A stretch of DNA of 64,000 bases. Source: Cryptomeria japonica. Taxonomy: Eukaryota; Streptophyta; Pinopsida; Cupressales; Cupressaceae. The notes beneath the pieces were generated by a model. It searched no databases and had not been told where the DNA came from. It saw only the letters and a program-made list of their open reading frames with translations. Made by a program: the position numbers and the translations under genes. The stretch is from contig NC_081413.1 in NCBI RefSeq assembly GCF_030272615.1, positions 335,954,302-336,018,301 on the forward strand. Reading direction: 5' to 3'. The stretch's first letter is position 1, and every line of letters starts with the position of its first letter. Below are positions 9,849 to 21,004 of the stretch, in pieces.

Positions 9849-12011
9849 TTGATCGAGCCAACTCAGCTAGTGAATATCGGGAATCAAGAGAAACCACAAA
9901 TTATTCACGTAGCTCAATCACTATCAGCAGAGGAATTGAAGGATTTCACTCAGCTATTCTTAGAGAAGAAAATAAATTTTGCATGGACGTACTCTGATAT
10001 GCCAGGCTTAGATCCTGATCTCATTATGCACCATCTCTCAATCACACCAAGAGTAAAACCAGTTAAACAAAAACTCTGTAAGATGCACCCGCATGTCACA
10101 CTATCAGTCAAAGTTGAACTAGAGAAACTACTCAAAGCTGGATTTATCAGAGCAATAGATTATGCTGAATGGATTTCCAACATAGTACCTGTGTCGAAGG
10201 TAGATAAATCTATCAGAGTTTGTATAGATTTTAGAGATCTCAATAAAGCATGTCCAAAAGATGACTTTCCATTGCCAAATATTGATATGATAGTCGACAT
10301 GGCAGCTGGGTATGAGATGTACTCACTAATGGATGGATTTTCTGGCTACAATCAGATTAAAATCGCTCCTGGAGATCAAGAAAAGACAGCTTTCACCTAT
10401 GCATGGGGAACCTTTTGCTAGAATGTTATGCCATTTGGGTTAAAGAATGTAGGAGCGACCTATCAGAGAGCAGTTACAACTATCTTTCATGATATGATGC
10501 ACAAGAATATGGAAGACTACATTGATGATACCTTAGTGAAGACTATGAAAAGATCAACGCATATTCAAGAGTTAGGTCCTATACTTGACAGAATGGAAAA
10601 GTTTAAGCTCCAATTAAATCCAAAGAAGTGTGCATTCAGAGTGACATCTGGTAAACTACTTGGCTACATCATTTCAAAGAAGGGCATTGAGGTTGATCCT
10701 GAGAAGGTCCAAGCTACAATGGAAATGCCGCCTCCAAAGAACATCAGTCAAATGAGAAGTCTACAGGGATGTCTCCAATCCATTAGAAGATTCATTTCTC
10801 AACTAGCAGACAAGACTCAACCTTTTACAAAAGTATTGAGAAAAGGAATAATATACAACTGGGATCAGCAGTGTGAACAACATCTTCAGTAGATAAAAGA
10901 GTACCTGTCAAATCCACCAATCTTAATGCCACCTATTCAGGGTAAACCACTAATCTTATATATATCAGCAACTGATTCATCACTGGGGGCACTTCTGGCA
11001 CAACAGGATGACAACAAAAAGGAAAGAGCTATTTATTACGTCAGTAAGACATTGATGTCTTATGAAATGAGCTACAGTATAATAGAAAAAGCATGCTTGG
11101 CATTAGTCTTTGCATCATAGAAACTGAGGCACTATATGCTAGCACATTCAGTTAAGTTGGTGGCCAAAATTGATCCACTCAAGTATCTTCTTAATAAAGC
11201 AACACTCACCGGATGATTGGCAAAGTGGGTAATGATCCTTATAGAGTTTGACATTGAATATGTGGAATGCAAAGCCATAAAAGGACAAGTAACTACTGAT
11301 CAACTTGTTGAAGATCCACTTGAGGATACTCAACCACTACATATTGAGTTCCTAGATGAATCAATAATGAATCTTACTCAACAACCCTGGAAGATGTTCT
11401 TTGATGGGTCCTTTACTCAAAATGGTTCAGGTGCTGGCATATTATTCATTACTCCTCAGAAGTACTCCATCCCAAAATCTTACAAGATTCTATTCCCCTG
11501 CACAAACAATATTGTAGAATATGAAGCCTTGGTAAATGGGATAAAGCTATCTGTTGAATGGAAGGTTGTTGAATTACATATTTATGGAGATTCTCAGCTG
11601 GTCGTCAATCAAATCAATGACACATATCAGACTCGAGATGAGAAGTTGATGCCTTACAAAAGAATGGTGGATGAGCTCAGGAAGTACTTTGCTTTTGTGT
11701 CATTCCAACAGATCCCAAGGTCTGCTAATAGATCAGTAGATGCTATGGCCACTCTGGCATCTATACCTGAGCTACAGGAGTCCAATTTTTGCTTTGATTT
11801 CCTGGTGGAAGAGTTACGTTACCTCGCTTATGATTCCCCTGAAACCCAAATAGTTTGTTCTATTATTGGACATGACTCATCCAGATATAGCCACATCTAC
11901 TCCTATCTACGTGACCAAGTTATTCCTGAAAATCTTACCCAAAATGAGAAAAGAAACCTGACTCGAAATGCTTCGCAGTATGTTATCATAGCTAACAATT
12001 TATTTAGATGA
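9849..12011 (+). pseudogene. pol: reverse transcriptase and two RNase H domains of the outer element
   Basis: The single frame carries, in order, RT, RNase H and a second RNase H. RT is recognised by 'SIRVCIDFRDLNKACPKD', 'SLMDGFSGYNQI', 'VMPFGLKN' and the catalytic YIDD. The first RNase H follows ('SATDSSLGALLAQQ', 'SYSIIEKACLALVFA'). The second has the archaeal-like signature 'FFDGSFTQNGSGAGI', 'YEALVNGI' and 'YGDSQLVVNQ'. This dual arrangement marks the Tat lineage. In-frame stops are TAG at 10419 (inner family Trp), TAG at 10890, TAG at 11118 (inner family Gln), TGA at 11214 and TGA at 12009. All but one can be explained by C-to-T change on one strand, and there is no frameshift in 2.1 kb. 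Confidence 0.92.
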
Positions 12012-13140
12012 GGTTTGGATGGTAGATTGCTTAGATGTCTAGAAACTGAAGAGTCTAAACGTGCATTATCGGAAGTCCATGAAGGTATTTGTGGATCTCA
12101 TTCAAATGGTTTTACTTTAGCTCGGAAACTATTATGAGCTACCTACTACTGGCCAGATATGGAAAAAGATGCCATAAAATTTGCTAAGACTTGTGAGAAA
12201 TGTCAGCTTCATGGAAATCTCATACATGCCCTGGTGAGGGATCTCATACCATTCATTACACACTGGCCTTTTTAGCAATGGGCCTTTGATCTCATTGGTC
12301 AAATATATCCTGCATCATCCAACAGACATAAATCTATCATAACGGCCACTGAGTATTTTCACCAAGTGGGTAGAGGCAGTTCCGCTCATCAAAGCAACTG
12401 GTAAACAAGTCACCTTATTCATCCTAAACTATATAATTTGCAGGTATGGGATACCTTCATCCATCGTGACTGATAATGGAGGATAGTTCAAGAATAAAGA
12501 CCTGGATGAACTTTGTGAGAAATTCAAAATAAAGCAACACTGGTCATCAATATATTACCCTCAAGGTAATGGACAAGCCGAGGCATCTAACAAAAAACTA
12601 CTGACTATCTTGCACAGAACAGTGAACAAATCCGGGAAGGATTGGCATCTGCAGCTCAATCCTACACTATGGGCTTACAGAACAAGTATCAGAACACCTA
12701 CTGGGGCTACACCTTTCTCTTTGGTGTATGGATCCAAAGCAGTATTACCTATTGAAGTAGAAATACCATCTCTAAGAGTTTCATTGCAAGGTCTCGTTAC
12801 TGATGAAGATCGTAGAATATCTAGATTGCAAGAACTCGAATTGCTGGATGAACGTCGGCAAGTAGCGTTTGATCATCTCAGAGTGTACCAAAAGAGAATT
12901 TCTAGAGGATATAACAAGAAGGTTAGACAAAGAGAATTTCAGGTTGGAGACCTAGTACTAAGAGAAAATCCAAAAAATCAACAGTTTCGAGACAACAAAG
13001 GGAAGTTTGAACCCAACTGGCTAGGTCCCTATATCGTTACTGCAGTCTTCAGCTCTAGTGCCTATCAGCTCTCAACATCGGAAGGAGAACAGCTCCAAGA
13101 ACTAATTAACACCATCCACCTGAAAAGATTCTTTACTTAG
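12012..13140 (+). pseudogene. int: integrase of the outer element, broken
   Basis: The frame continues from RNase H with the HHCC zinc-binding region ending 'CEKCQLHGN'. Next is the DDE core: first Asp in 'QWAFDLIG', second in 'VTDNGG', Glu in 'GNGQAEASNK'. Stops occur at 12136 (TGA), 12274 (TAG) and 12485 (TAG). One extra base near 12361 shifts the frame inside 'ATEYF', compared with 'TEYFTKWIEA' in the inner family. The C terminus is open from 12610 to the TAG at 13138 and ends with a GPY-type DNA-binding region ('KFEPNWLGPYIVTAVF'). It would insert the cDNA copy into the genome if intact. Confidence 0.9.
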
Positions 13141-13281
13141 CATTCTCTGCTCCGGCAAACTGTACAGCTGAAAAAGTCCTGAAAAAAATCCTAAAAATTG
13201 GAAAAGTCTTGAAAAAAATTTAAAAAATGGAAAAATCATAAAATACAAAAAAATAAAAAAATGTAAAAGAGAAAATGTCCT

Positions 13282-13364
13282 GGTGAAAACCTGGTAAACA
13301 GGCACCTTGGTAAAAAAAAATTTGATTCTCTGCCAAGCAGGTGAAAACCTAGTAAACAAGCGCC
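13282..13364 (+). promoter_or_regulatory. two-hairpin motif, two copies after integrase
   Basis: Copy one, 13282-13306, reads GGTGAAAACCTGGTAAACAG then GCACC: a GAAA-capped stem and a CCTG...CAGG stem. Copy two, 13340-13364, is the same with G-to-A changes that weaken the second stem. The inner family has the same pair directly after integrase. Confidence 0.6.
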
Positions 13365-13874
13365 TCTTGTACTCAAGCGCTCCATCTATCAATGCAACGT
13401 TGGCATTTCCCACTTTCATGCATCTTTGCTTTCGTTTGTACATATTTTGTAGTCACTTTCATGACACCCTAGTTCATTGGAACCCACATGACTTGAAACT
13501 GATCAATACCCTAGTCTTAGGAAAATTGACAGAGCACATTACATATCCTAAGCAGTGTCAACCAAGTCATTATTCCATCAGTGAAACTTGGTCATCCACT
13601 CCGAGTCAGTCATCTGTCTCCTGACTACTACAGAGTTTTTATCACTGAGTTAACAAGCAAAACAACATAATGGAAAACAATCACTAAATAGTTTGAGCTA
13701 TGCATGAAAATTTTCTTTGTATGTTGTCTTTTATATTGGTTTTCGATTATTATCCCCTTAAGTAACTCGAGGAAGTCTGTATTGACTAAGAGGAGCAAGG
13801 ATTGGGGGCATAATATTTTCTTTGTTTTATGCTTGTAGGAATGATCCTGATGATCTGGAAACATATAAATTAGA

Positions 13875-13933
13875 TGGGTGTCTGTGATAAGAGCCTTCAC
13901 ATTAAGGTGAAATCGCCTCACATACCTCGACTC
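13875..13933 (+). promoter_or_regulatory. noncoding block shared by both Tat families
   Basis: TGGGTGTCTGTGATAAG followed 23 bases later by CTCACATACCTCGACTCT. Counterparts at 19165-19218 and 32631-32687 keep both halves while the middle varies. The role is unknown. Its position between integrase and the 3' end is the same in the two families. Confidence 0.55.
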
Positions 13934-14699
13934 TGCTTATTTGTATGCTACAGGGAGGTCCATATCATTTCTTTGTCTGTTTTGAGGGAATTTCTTTATG
14001 ATGCAATTCGGGTCCCTGGGAAATTTGTCCAAGGATATGAACAAAAAAAGGGTCATTGCAGACAAGATAATTAATATTGCACATTGAAAAAGAAAGGAAC
14101 TCTAACCTGCCTGTTGTGTTCATTATGCTCAATGATGAATCTTAAGCATTTTAAATCCAGTGACTAGGTTTAGGTTGCATTTCGCATATCATTTTGCATT
14201 TTGTGACTTTAGAGTGATTTTGGTGTAATAATAATGATCTCTTCATTTGTCGAATTAGAGCTGGAAGCTTCACCATTTCTTCGCTAAGTGGTCTCTTCTT
14301 CATCATTTCTTCGATCAAGTATTTGTGTTTTGAGATGTTAGCTGCATACATAAACATCTTATATAGATTCATTCATTTCATTATTGCTCATTTTCATTCA
14401 TTTATTTGCATATGAAAAGAAACAAAATCATAGACATCTATAATCATTTGCAATACATACATTCATGCTGAAACAGAAATGCATACATATAGAATAAAGC
14501 ATATAGAAACATCTCATAACCAATTGACACAAGTACAATGAAGTCAAATCGGATCTTGTATATATATATCATCTCAAGTCTAAGAGTACAAAATGATGTC
14601 CAATGTCATGTACAAACTCCCATCGGAGCAAGAATCGTATAGGCTACAAAAATATGGGTGTGTATACAAAAAAAATATCCCAGCTACAAAAAGAATCAT

Positions 14700-15761
14700 C
14701 TAGTTGGCACCCTCTCCCTCATCACCTGGTGGAGGAGGAGGAGCCTAATGCCCAGGATCCTGTCGAGGTGCTCATGCTCCCTCCGATCTGGCCATATACT
14801 ACGAATAAGGTTGCACTTGCTGTGCAACAGGAACTACAACACTATACCCTGCTACGTAATAAGATGCCCTACTACTCTGGAGAAGGACCTCCTATCGTAG
14901 AGACTCTATCTCTACTCTGGACTCTACTCTCAAAGGCACAATCTAGCAATCATGCTCAGTCCTCACCTCAGCTAGCTGTGGGTCTCGCTCCGCCAGTTGA
15001 GTCTGTGCCACTATCAACTGTGACTGCAGCTCTGCAAGGCATGCTCTCATCGACCGACCCGTGTCAGCCCCCTGCTCTCTCGCAGGCTCTTCGTCGCAAT
15101 CTCCACCACTATCTCCACCTGTGGCTCCACCTTGCTCCTCTCACCGCTGACGGACCTGCCTCAGAGTTGCTCGCTCCTCCTCTCCCCCACCCACCCTCAT
15201 GCCTACTCTCTCAAGGGATCCACCCTCACCCCTCTGCTGTCCAATGTCGGCTCGCACTCCGCTGCTGCTCGCACCAGGATCACCACCAGTCCGTCGTGGA
15301 GCATCTGGACTCTGGCCCTGTCTTTGGCCCTGTCCCTGTGACGGTGCAGGGACATCCTCCTCAACACCCTCAATGTGAGGAGCCTGCTCACCCAGATCTG
15401 TCAAACATGGGAAAGGATGCTGCTGAAAGTAATCTCTATACTGGGGCAATACCCCCGCATCTACTATATCATCTAGGTAATCCCACCTCAGGTGGTGTAA
15501 ACCTGTCAGCTCCTGCATAGCCAAGGCATAAGATAGCCTAGGTGCCCAACCCTACCTCTCCTCGTCAGCATACCTAGCATATGTTGTAAACTCCTGTGAG
15601 ATCCCCTGAGGCCATCCATACTGCCTCATCACTCGTGAAATGATGAATCGCTCCACAACAGTCTGTGATCTCCCAATCAGTGGGTGTGTGACAAACAGAT
15701 CTCTCCGTACTGCCCGCCAATCATCCCACAGCTCTAACCCTCTATATGGTCGCCATACAAC
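14700..15761 (-). pseudogene. antisense plant-mobile-domain gene, C-terminal half
   Basis: Read on the minus strand from 15761, the frame encodes 'LELWDDWRAVRRDLFVTHPL', 'ERFIISRVMRQYGWPQGI' and 'ELTGLHHLRWDYLDDIV', typical of the aminotransferase-like plant mobile domain found in plant transposable elements. A TAG at 15552-15554 interrupts it. After about 15400 the product becomes low-complexity (Gln, Gly, Arg, Pro). A stop at 15141 is followed by further frame breaks. A plausible native end is a proline run and 'GDEGEGAN' with its TAG at 14700-14702. The N-terminal half lies at 34453-35362. The tandem array sits between them, apparently with loss of some coding sequence. Confidence 0.75.
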
Positions 15762-18008
15762 AATTATCTATTGTTGCCACCTATTCTAATGCCTCCTATA
15801 GAAGGGAAGCCATTTATATTGTATATTTCTGCAACTGAAACAACACTAGGAATTCTCTTGGCCCAACAAGATGAGAACGACAAAGAGCGAGCTATTTATT
15901 ATATCAGCCGAACACTAGTGGGCTATGAGCTAAATTATTCAACTATTGAATGGGCATGTTTAGCAGTAGTCTTTGCAACACAGAAGCTTTGACACTATAT
16001 GTTAAGTCATCAGACATTGCTAGTTGCAAAAATTGATCCCTTGAAATACTTGCTTAGTAGGGCAGCTTTGACAGGTCACCTAGCAAAGTGGGTTATGATC
16101 CTCAGTGAGTTTGATATTGAGTACATGGAGCGAAAGGCAATAAAAGGACAAGTCATAATGGATAAACTTGTACTAGCTCCTATTTATGATGATCATCCCA
16201 TGTTGACCAATTTTCTTAATGAATCAGTCTTTGCTCTTACATCTTCTAATGAATGGAAGTTATACTTTGATGGATTCCATACCAAGTTCGGGTCCAGAGC
16301 AGGTATATTATTTGTCACCCCTCAAGGTGATGCTATTCCCAAATCCTATAGAATAACTTTCCATTGTACCAATAACATTGCAGAATATGAAGCTCTAGTC
16401 AAAGGACTCCGAGTAGCGGTCCACTGGAACATCACACATTTACAAGTCTATGGAGATTCTCAGTTAGTCATCCATCAAGTGAATGATGACTATGAAACAA
16501 AAGATGAAAAGCTTATTCCCTACAAGAATATGGTAGAGTTCTTCAAGACAAAATTCACGGCTATCCATTTCAGTCAAGTTCCAAGAATTCAAAACAAGTC
16601 GGCAGATGTGATGGCTACGACTGCTTCCATGTTAAATATGCCCCACAATATGGACAAATGTGAATTTTTGGTCGAACAGTTGCTTGTCCCTTCTTTTGAA
16701 ATTCCGACAGCAGATGTGATGTGTGTTCTTGTTGGTCCTAACTCCCCGTGGTACAGTGACATCTATCAATATTTGAAATCCCAAACTTTACCACCTAACC
16801 TTTCTGCTAACCAATGCCAAGAAGTCATCCGATAGACTACCAAATATGTCATCATTGACGACACCCTTTACCGTCATTCCTTTGACCATACCCTCCTTAG
16901 GTGTTTGGATTCTGACAAAGCACAAACGGCTTTACGCGAGGTTCACGATGGTATATGTGGGGGCCATTTCAATGGTCTGAGCTTAGCCAAAAAGTTGGTT
17001 CGTGCTAGGTACTATTGGCCCACCATGGAAAAGGATATTCATGATTTTGTCAAGAAGTGCTACAAATGCCAAATCCATGGAAATTATATTCACGCGCCAT
17101 CCCAAGAGCTTCATTCTGTCATATCTCTGTGGCCCTTTTCTCAGTGGGGATTGGATCTTATTGGCAAGATTCATCTGACATCTGCAAATGGACACAAGTT
17201 TATCATTACAGCCATAGAGTATTTTACAAAATGGATCGAGGCTATCCCCATGACCTATATCACTGGTGTGTAAATTTCAAAATTCCTATTGAATTATATC
17301 ATACGCAGATATGGGGTTCCCCTTTCCATAGTCACAGATAATGGTCGTCCATTCAAGAATAAAGATGTCAAAGAACTCTGTGAAAAGTTTCACATCCAAC
17401 ACCATTTCTCCAGTCCATACTATCCACAAGGTAATGGTCAAGCCAAAGCATCAAATAAAACCATTATCAAGATCCTAAAAAAGGTTGTCAATGCCGCTGG
17501 TCGAGATTGGCATGTACAGTTGAATCCAGCACTATGGGCTTATCGTACTTTTATCCGCACACCTACTGGCACAACACCTTATTCCTTGGTGTATGGTGCA
17601 GAAGCCATTTTACCCTTGGAAGTGGAGATTCCTTCTTTGCGTGTTTCCTTGCAACATTTGATTGATGATGAGACCCACAGAGTCTCTTGGTTGCATCAGC
17701 TTGAGATGTTAGATGAGAAACATCAGACAGCCCTGACACATTTGCAAGCATATCAAAACTATCTCCGTCGCTCTTATAATAAAAAGGTCAAAGGGCGACA
17801 CTTCGAAGTGGGAGATCTGGTTTTAAAGGCAAACCCCAAGAATGCACAATCTACTAACATCATCAAAGGCAAGTTTGAACCTAATTGGGTTGGGCCTTTC
17901 ATAGTTACTACAGCCTATGGCTCGGGGGCATATCAGCTTGCCACTCCAGAAGGTGAACCTTTGTCAGATCCTATAAATAGCATGCACCTTCACAAGTACT
18001 GGGCATAA
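15762..18008 (+). pseudogene. pol: 5'-truncated pol of the inner family (RNase H, second RNase H, integrase)
   Basis: Homology to the complete copy begins near 15762 in 'ATTATCTATTGTTGCC' and runs to the end of integrase. The remaining modules are the rest of the first RNase H ('YSTIEWACLAVVFATQKL'), the archaeal-like RNase H ('LYFDGFHTKFG', 'YGDSQLVIHQ') and integrase ('CYKCQIHGN', 'WGLDLIGKI', 'VTDNGRPF', 'QGNGQAKASNK', 'GPFIVTTAYG'). The integrase Glu context reads QAKASNK here, so the catalytic Glu is replaced by Lys. Stops are TGA at 15990, TAG at 16833 and TAA at 17271. The sister copy has CGA, CAG and CAA at those places. There is no frameshift. Confidence 0.92.
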
Positions 18009-19641
18009 TTTTCTATTAGCAGTTCTTCAAATATGATCCTAAAAAAATACAAAAAAATCAAAAAGCTCAAAAAAAATACAAAAAAAGTGAAAAAAGAGAA
18101 AAAAAGAAAAAGATCAAAAAAGTAAAGAAAAATGATTCGCCCTCTAATGAAAACCTGGCAAATAGGCGCTTTGGGCAAGTACCATGCTGAAAACCTGGGA
18201 AACAGGTGCCATGTGTAAAAAGATCACTGCTCTGTCATCTATCATGACCTCTAGCTATGCTTTCTCTCTACAATTTTATCGTGTCTATCCTTGTCCTGAC
18301 CCAATGTTCTGTTTCAGGCCTATGATTGGTCAACATCATTGTCTTGCATACTCTGGTTTCTTGTGCATATGTTCCGGTCCTGGTCTCTATATATGTCTTT
18401 CAGATGTGCATTGGGTGCATTTCCCCTTGTCATGATCAATCACTGGAACTTTCAAATTAAATAATTTCCTAAAAAAATTCAAAAGAAAAAAAAATTGAAT
18501 AATGTCTTGAAAAAATTCAAAATTTTTTTTTAAAATGTCCTGAAATAATCCAAAAAAATCGAACAAATGTCCTAAAATAATCCTTAAAAAGTCAAATAAA
18601 GTCCTGAAAAAAATGAACACAAAAAATTGTAAAAACTCGAAAAGCAAAACAAAAAGATATCCCCTTTGTGCATAGACAGATCGCTGAGCATACATCCAGC
18701 GACACCCAATCACATACTGCGCTTTACTGAAATCACGCATTAATAGATGAACTTTTTCAATCAAACCAGACATTCAAACTGATCAAAATTGTCATATCAA
18801 TCAACATCAATATCATTTGTCCTTGTCACTACTATCATGGGTCTTATACAGGGTGTGGTATACTCGAAACCAGACACTGTCATGTCTTAGACGGGGTACC
18901 GCATTCCCTAAAACCAGACAACATGATCGTCCTATCAACACTTTTGACTTTTTGACAATGAAGATCAAGATGTTTGTTTGACTTGTTGGAATTAGTGAGT
19001 CTTATCTTTTTATGGATTATCCTTTGGCTTCGATCATGTTCCTATGTTGCTCGATGATGTCACTGAGTGATTTAGAGTGACCGGGATGGTTCATGGTCCC
19101 TTTTGTTTTTTGTTGTGTTTGCTGTTTGTGGAATGTTTGTCACAAACTGGGGCAACTATATCATTGGGTGTCTGTGATAAGTACGTTTGCTTTGTGAACA
19201 CCACACATACCTCGACCCTTGATGTATGCACCCTAGGATGCTTCACTCATTCCTTGCGTGCGATGTGTCTGTCTTTTGCAAAAGGGGTTGTGTTCCAGCT
19301 CTGGCCTTCAATGCCACGATGCTCTACATCTGCTTTGCTACAATAAATAAAGGTTCTCACCTACTTATGTGCATTTGTGAAAGCAAGTTTTCCTTCATCT
19401 CTAACTGTCCTCTATCTAATTTCTTCTTACTAACATTTCTTCCGTTAGTCTTGGCAATCCGTTTGATCCATTTGAACCTATCATCTTCTATCATTCTTAT
19501 CGATCACTTGGCCTCTTTTCTGGATTTTTCCGGCCAATTCCTCGAGGGGGCATGCATATGTCATTGTTATTGTCTGGGGCATTTTCATTATTGTTCTTTG
19601 AAACAACACTTAAAATCGCATTGTCTCAAAGAGGGGCAAAA
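18009..19641 (+). other. 3' noncoding region and purine tract of the truncated inner copy
   Basis: An A-rich stretch (18030-18130) is followed by two hairpin motifs at 18145-18170 and 18186-18210. A second A-rich stretch (18460-18660) follows, then the CTTATAC/CTTAGAC pair (18841-18919) and the conserved block at about 19165-19218. It ends with the polypurine tract CAAAGAGGGGCAAAA at 19627-19641, directly before the LTR. It parallels 31468-33107 closely. The 142-residue open run at 19226-19654 crosses into the LTR and has no domain. Confidence 0.8.
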
Positions 19642-20981
19642 TGTAGACATCTAAAAATGGTCAACACTTGCGGAGTCATACTTTAACATTTACGCATTGC
19701 CTTATTTTAGGGTTCTTGCGTTGCATTAACATTTCTTCTACGTTGCGCACTTGGTCTTTATCGTTTGCGAGCATCGATTCCTTCTTCTACATTCCTCATT
19801 TTTATCGCTTTCAAATTAGGTCTTGTCGATAACAATCTTCAGTCATGATTTTCTTTTGTCCTTGTCAATCTCGTCATTTTGCGATCGATTCATCATAGAT
19901 CCTTGTCCTTGCCAATTTTGTCATTTTGCGATCGATTTGCCATCGATCGTCGTCCTTCTCAATCATATCAATTTGGATCAATTAGTCATTGTTCCTTGTC
20001 AGTTGGCGCATTTATCAATCAAATCACTTATCAACATTGGTCCTTTGTCAATCAGAATCATGGTCAAATCGAATCGATATCAATTATCTTTTGTTAAGAC
20101 CTAATTGTCGTCCTTGTATTTTCTAGGGTTTCATGATTTATTCATTTAACCTTGTTTGTCATTTTCCCTCTAGGTTAAATAATTTATTTATTTATCCTAA
20201 GTCTTCTTGTCGCAATTAAATGTTTATTTAGTTGGCTAACTAATTCCTCCTCTCTTTGTGAATTAATTAATGAATGAAAAATTATTAATTAATTTACCTA
20301 ATTTTCCAATTTACTAATTTCTCCTAATTCCTAATTTTCTAATTTTCATCAATTTTCTAATTTCCTAATTTCTAATTCATCTAATTTTCTATTTTCTCCT
20401 ATTTTTCTAATATTTCTCCTAATTTCATGGGAATGACATAGCAATTTGTCATAATTTGTCATTATTGTCAATCAATCAATTTTGCATAGCAATTTGTCAT
20501 AATTATCAATCAATCAATCTTGCATAGAAAGTGTCAATTTGTCATAATTTGTCATATTTGTCATTCTTGATTTGAAATTTCCTTTCAAATCTCTTAATGC
20601 TAATCTTGTTATCTCTCCAATTTATCTATAAATTGGATGAATTTATTCAATCAAGGATCCCAATTGATCACATTTTCGAATCCCCGAATCAATCACGCTT
20701 CTAGTATTCTTGCGCTACTGTCTTGTCAATATTGCTTTCACATTAGGCTTATGCACTTGAAGGTGAGATCCACAAAACAAAGCAATTTGAAGGAGAAAGA
20801 AGGACAATGGAGAATCATGGAGAAGACATCTGCATTTGAGATGGTTTGCATTTGAATTGAATGTTTCATTTCCATATCTCTATTGAATGTTTGTAGGTTT
20901 TTTTATCATTGCAATTTGGTTTTGTGATTGGGATAGTTTAATGTTTCTATTGCTTTGATGAATTCCAAATTCCTATCTACA
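19642..20981 (+). repeat. middle LTR of the inner array
   Basis: It begins TGTAGACATCTAAAAATGG and ends TCCTATCTACA. It acts as 3' LTR for the truncated copy and 5' LTR for the complete copy. It contains 'GCGATCGATTTG' units, TTTGTCATAA repeats and a TATA-like CTATAAATTGG near 20628. By eye it differs from the LTR at 33108 at 30 or more of about 1340 positions, mostly transitions. Confidence 0.92.
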
Positions 20982-20986
20982 TTAAT

Positions 20987-21004
20987 TGGTGAACCCGACG
21001 TGAA
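20987..21004 (+). promoter_or_regulatory. primer binding site of the inner family
   Basis: TGGTGAACCCGACGTGAA lies five bases after the LTR end. Its start complements a tRNA CCA end; the tRNA is not identified here. Neither the solo LTR at 4690 nor the LTR at 33108 is followed by this sequence. This confirms that 19642-20981 is the 5' LTR of the complete copy. Confidence 0.75.

Larger units (their letters stand above)
13141..14699 (+). other. noncoding region between integrase and the antisense gene
   Basis: It begins with A-rich sequence (13190-13320), continues with two hairpin motifs and then unassigned sequence. A block at 13875-13933, containing TGGGTGTCTGTGATAAG and CACATACCTCGACTCT, also occurs in the inner family at about 19165-19218 and 32631-32687, where intervening bases differ. 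I see no supported sense gene. The open run at 13307-13624 has no domain and overlaps the hairpins. Confidence 0.65.

Noticed and set aside
14603-15520. Long plus-strand open frame rich in Pro, Leu and His
   Set aside because: It is opposite to the minus-strand PMD frame, which has clear family motifs. The composition is what the complement of a Gly/Gln/Arg-rich tail gives.
19226-19654. 142-residue open frame, also present at 32692-33120
   Set aside because: Conserved only because the two regions are recent duplicates. It runs through the polypurine tract into the LTR, has no domain and no counterpart in the outer element.
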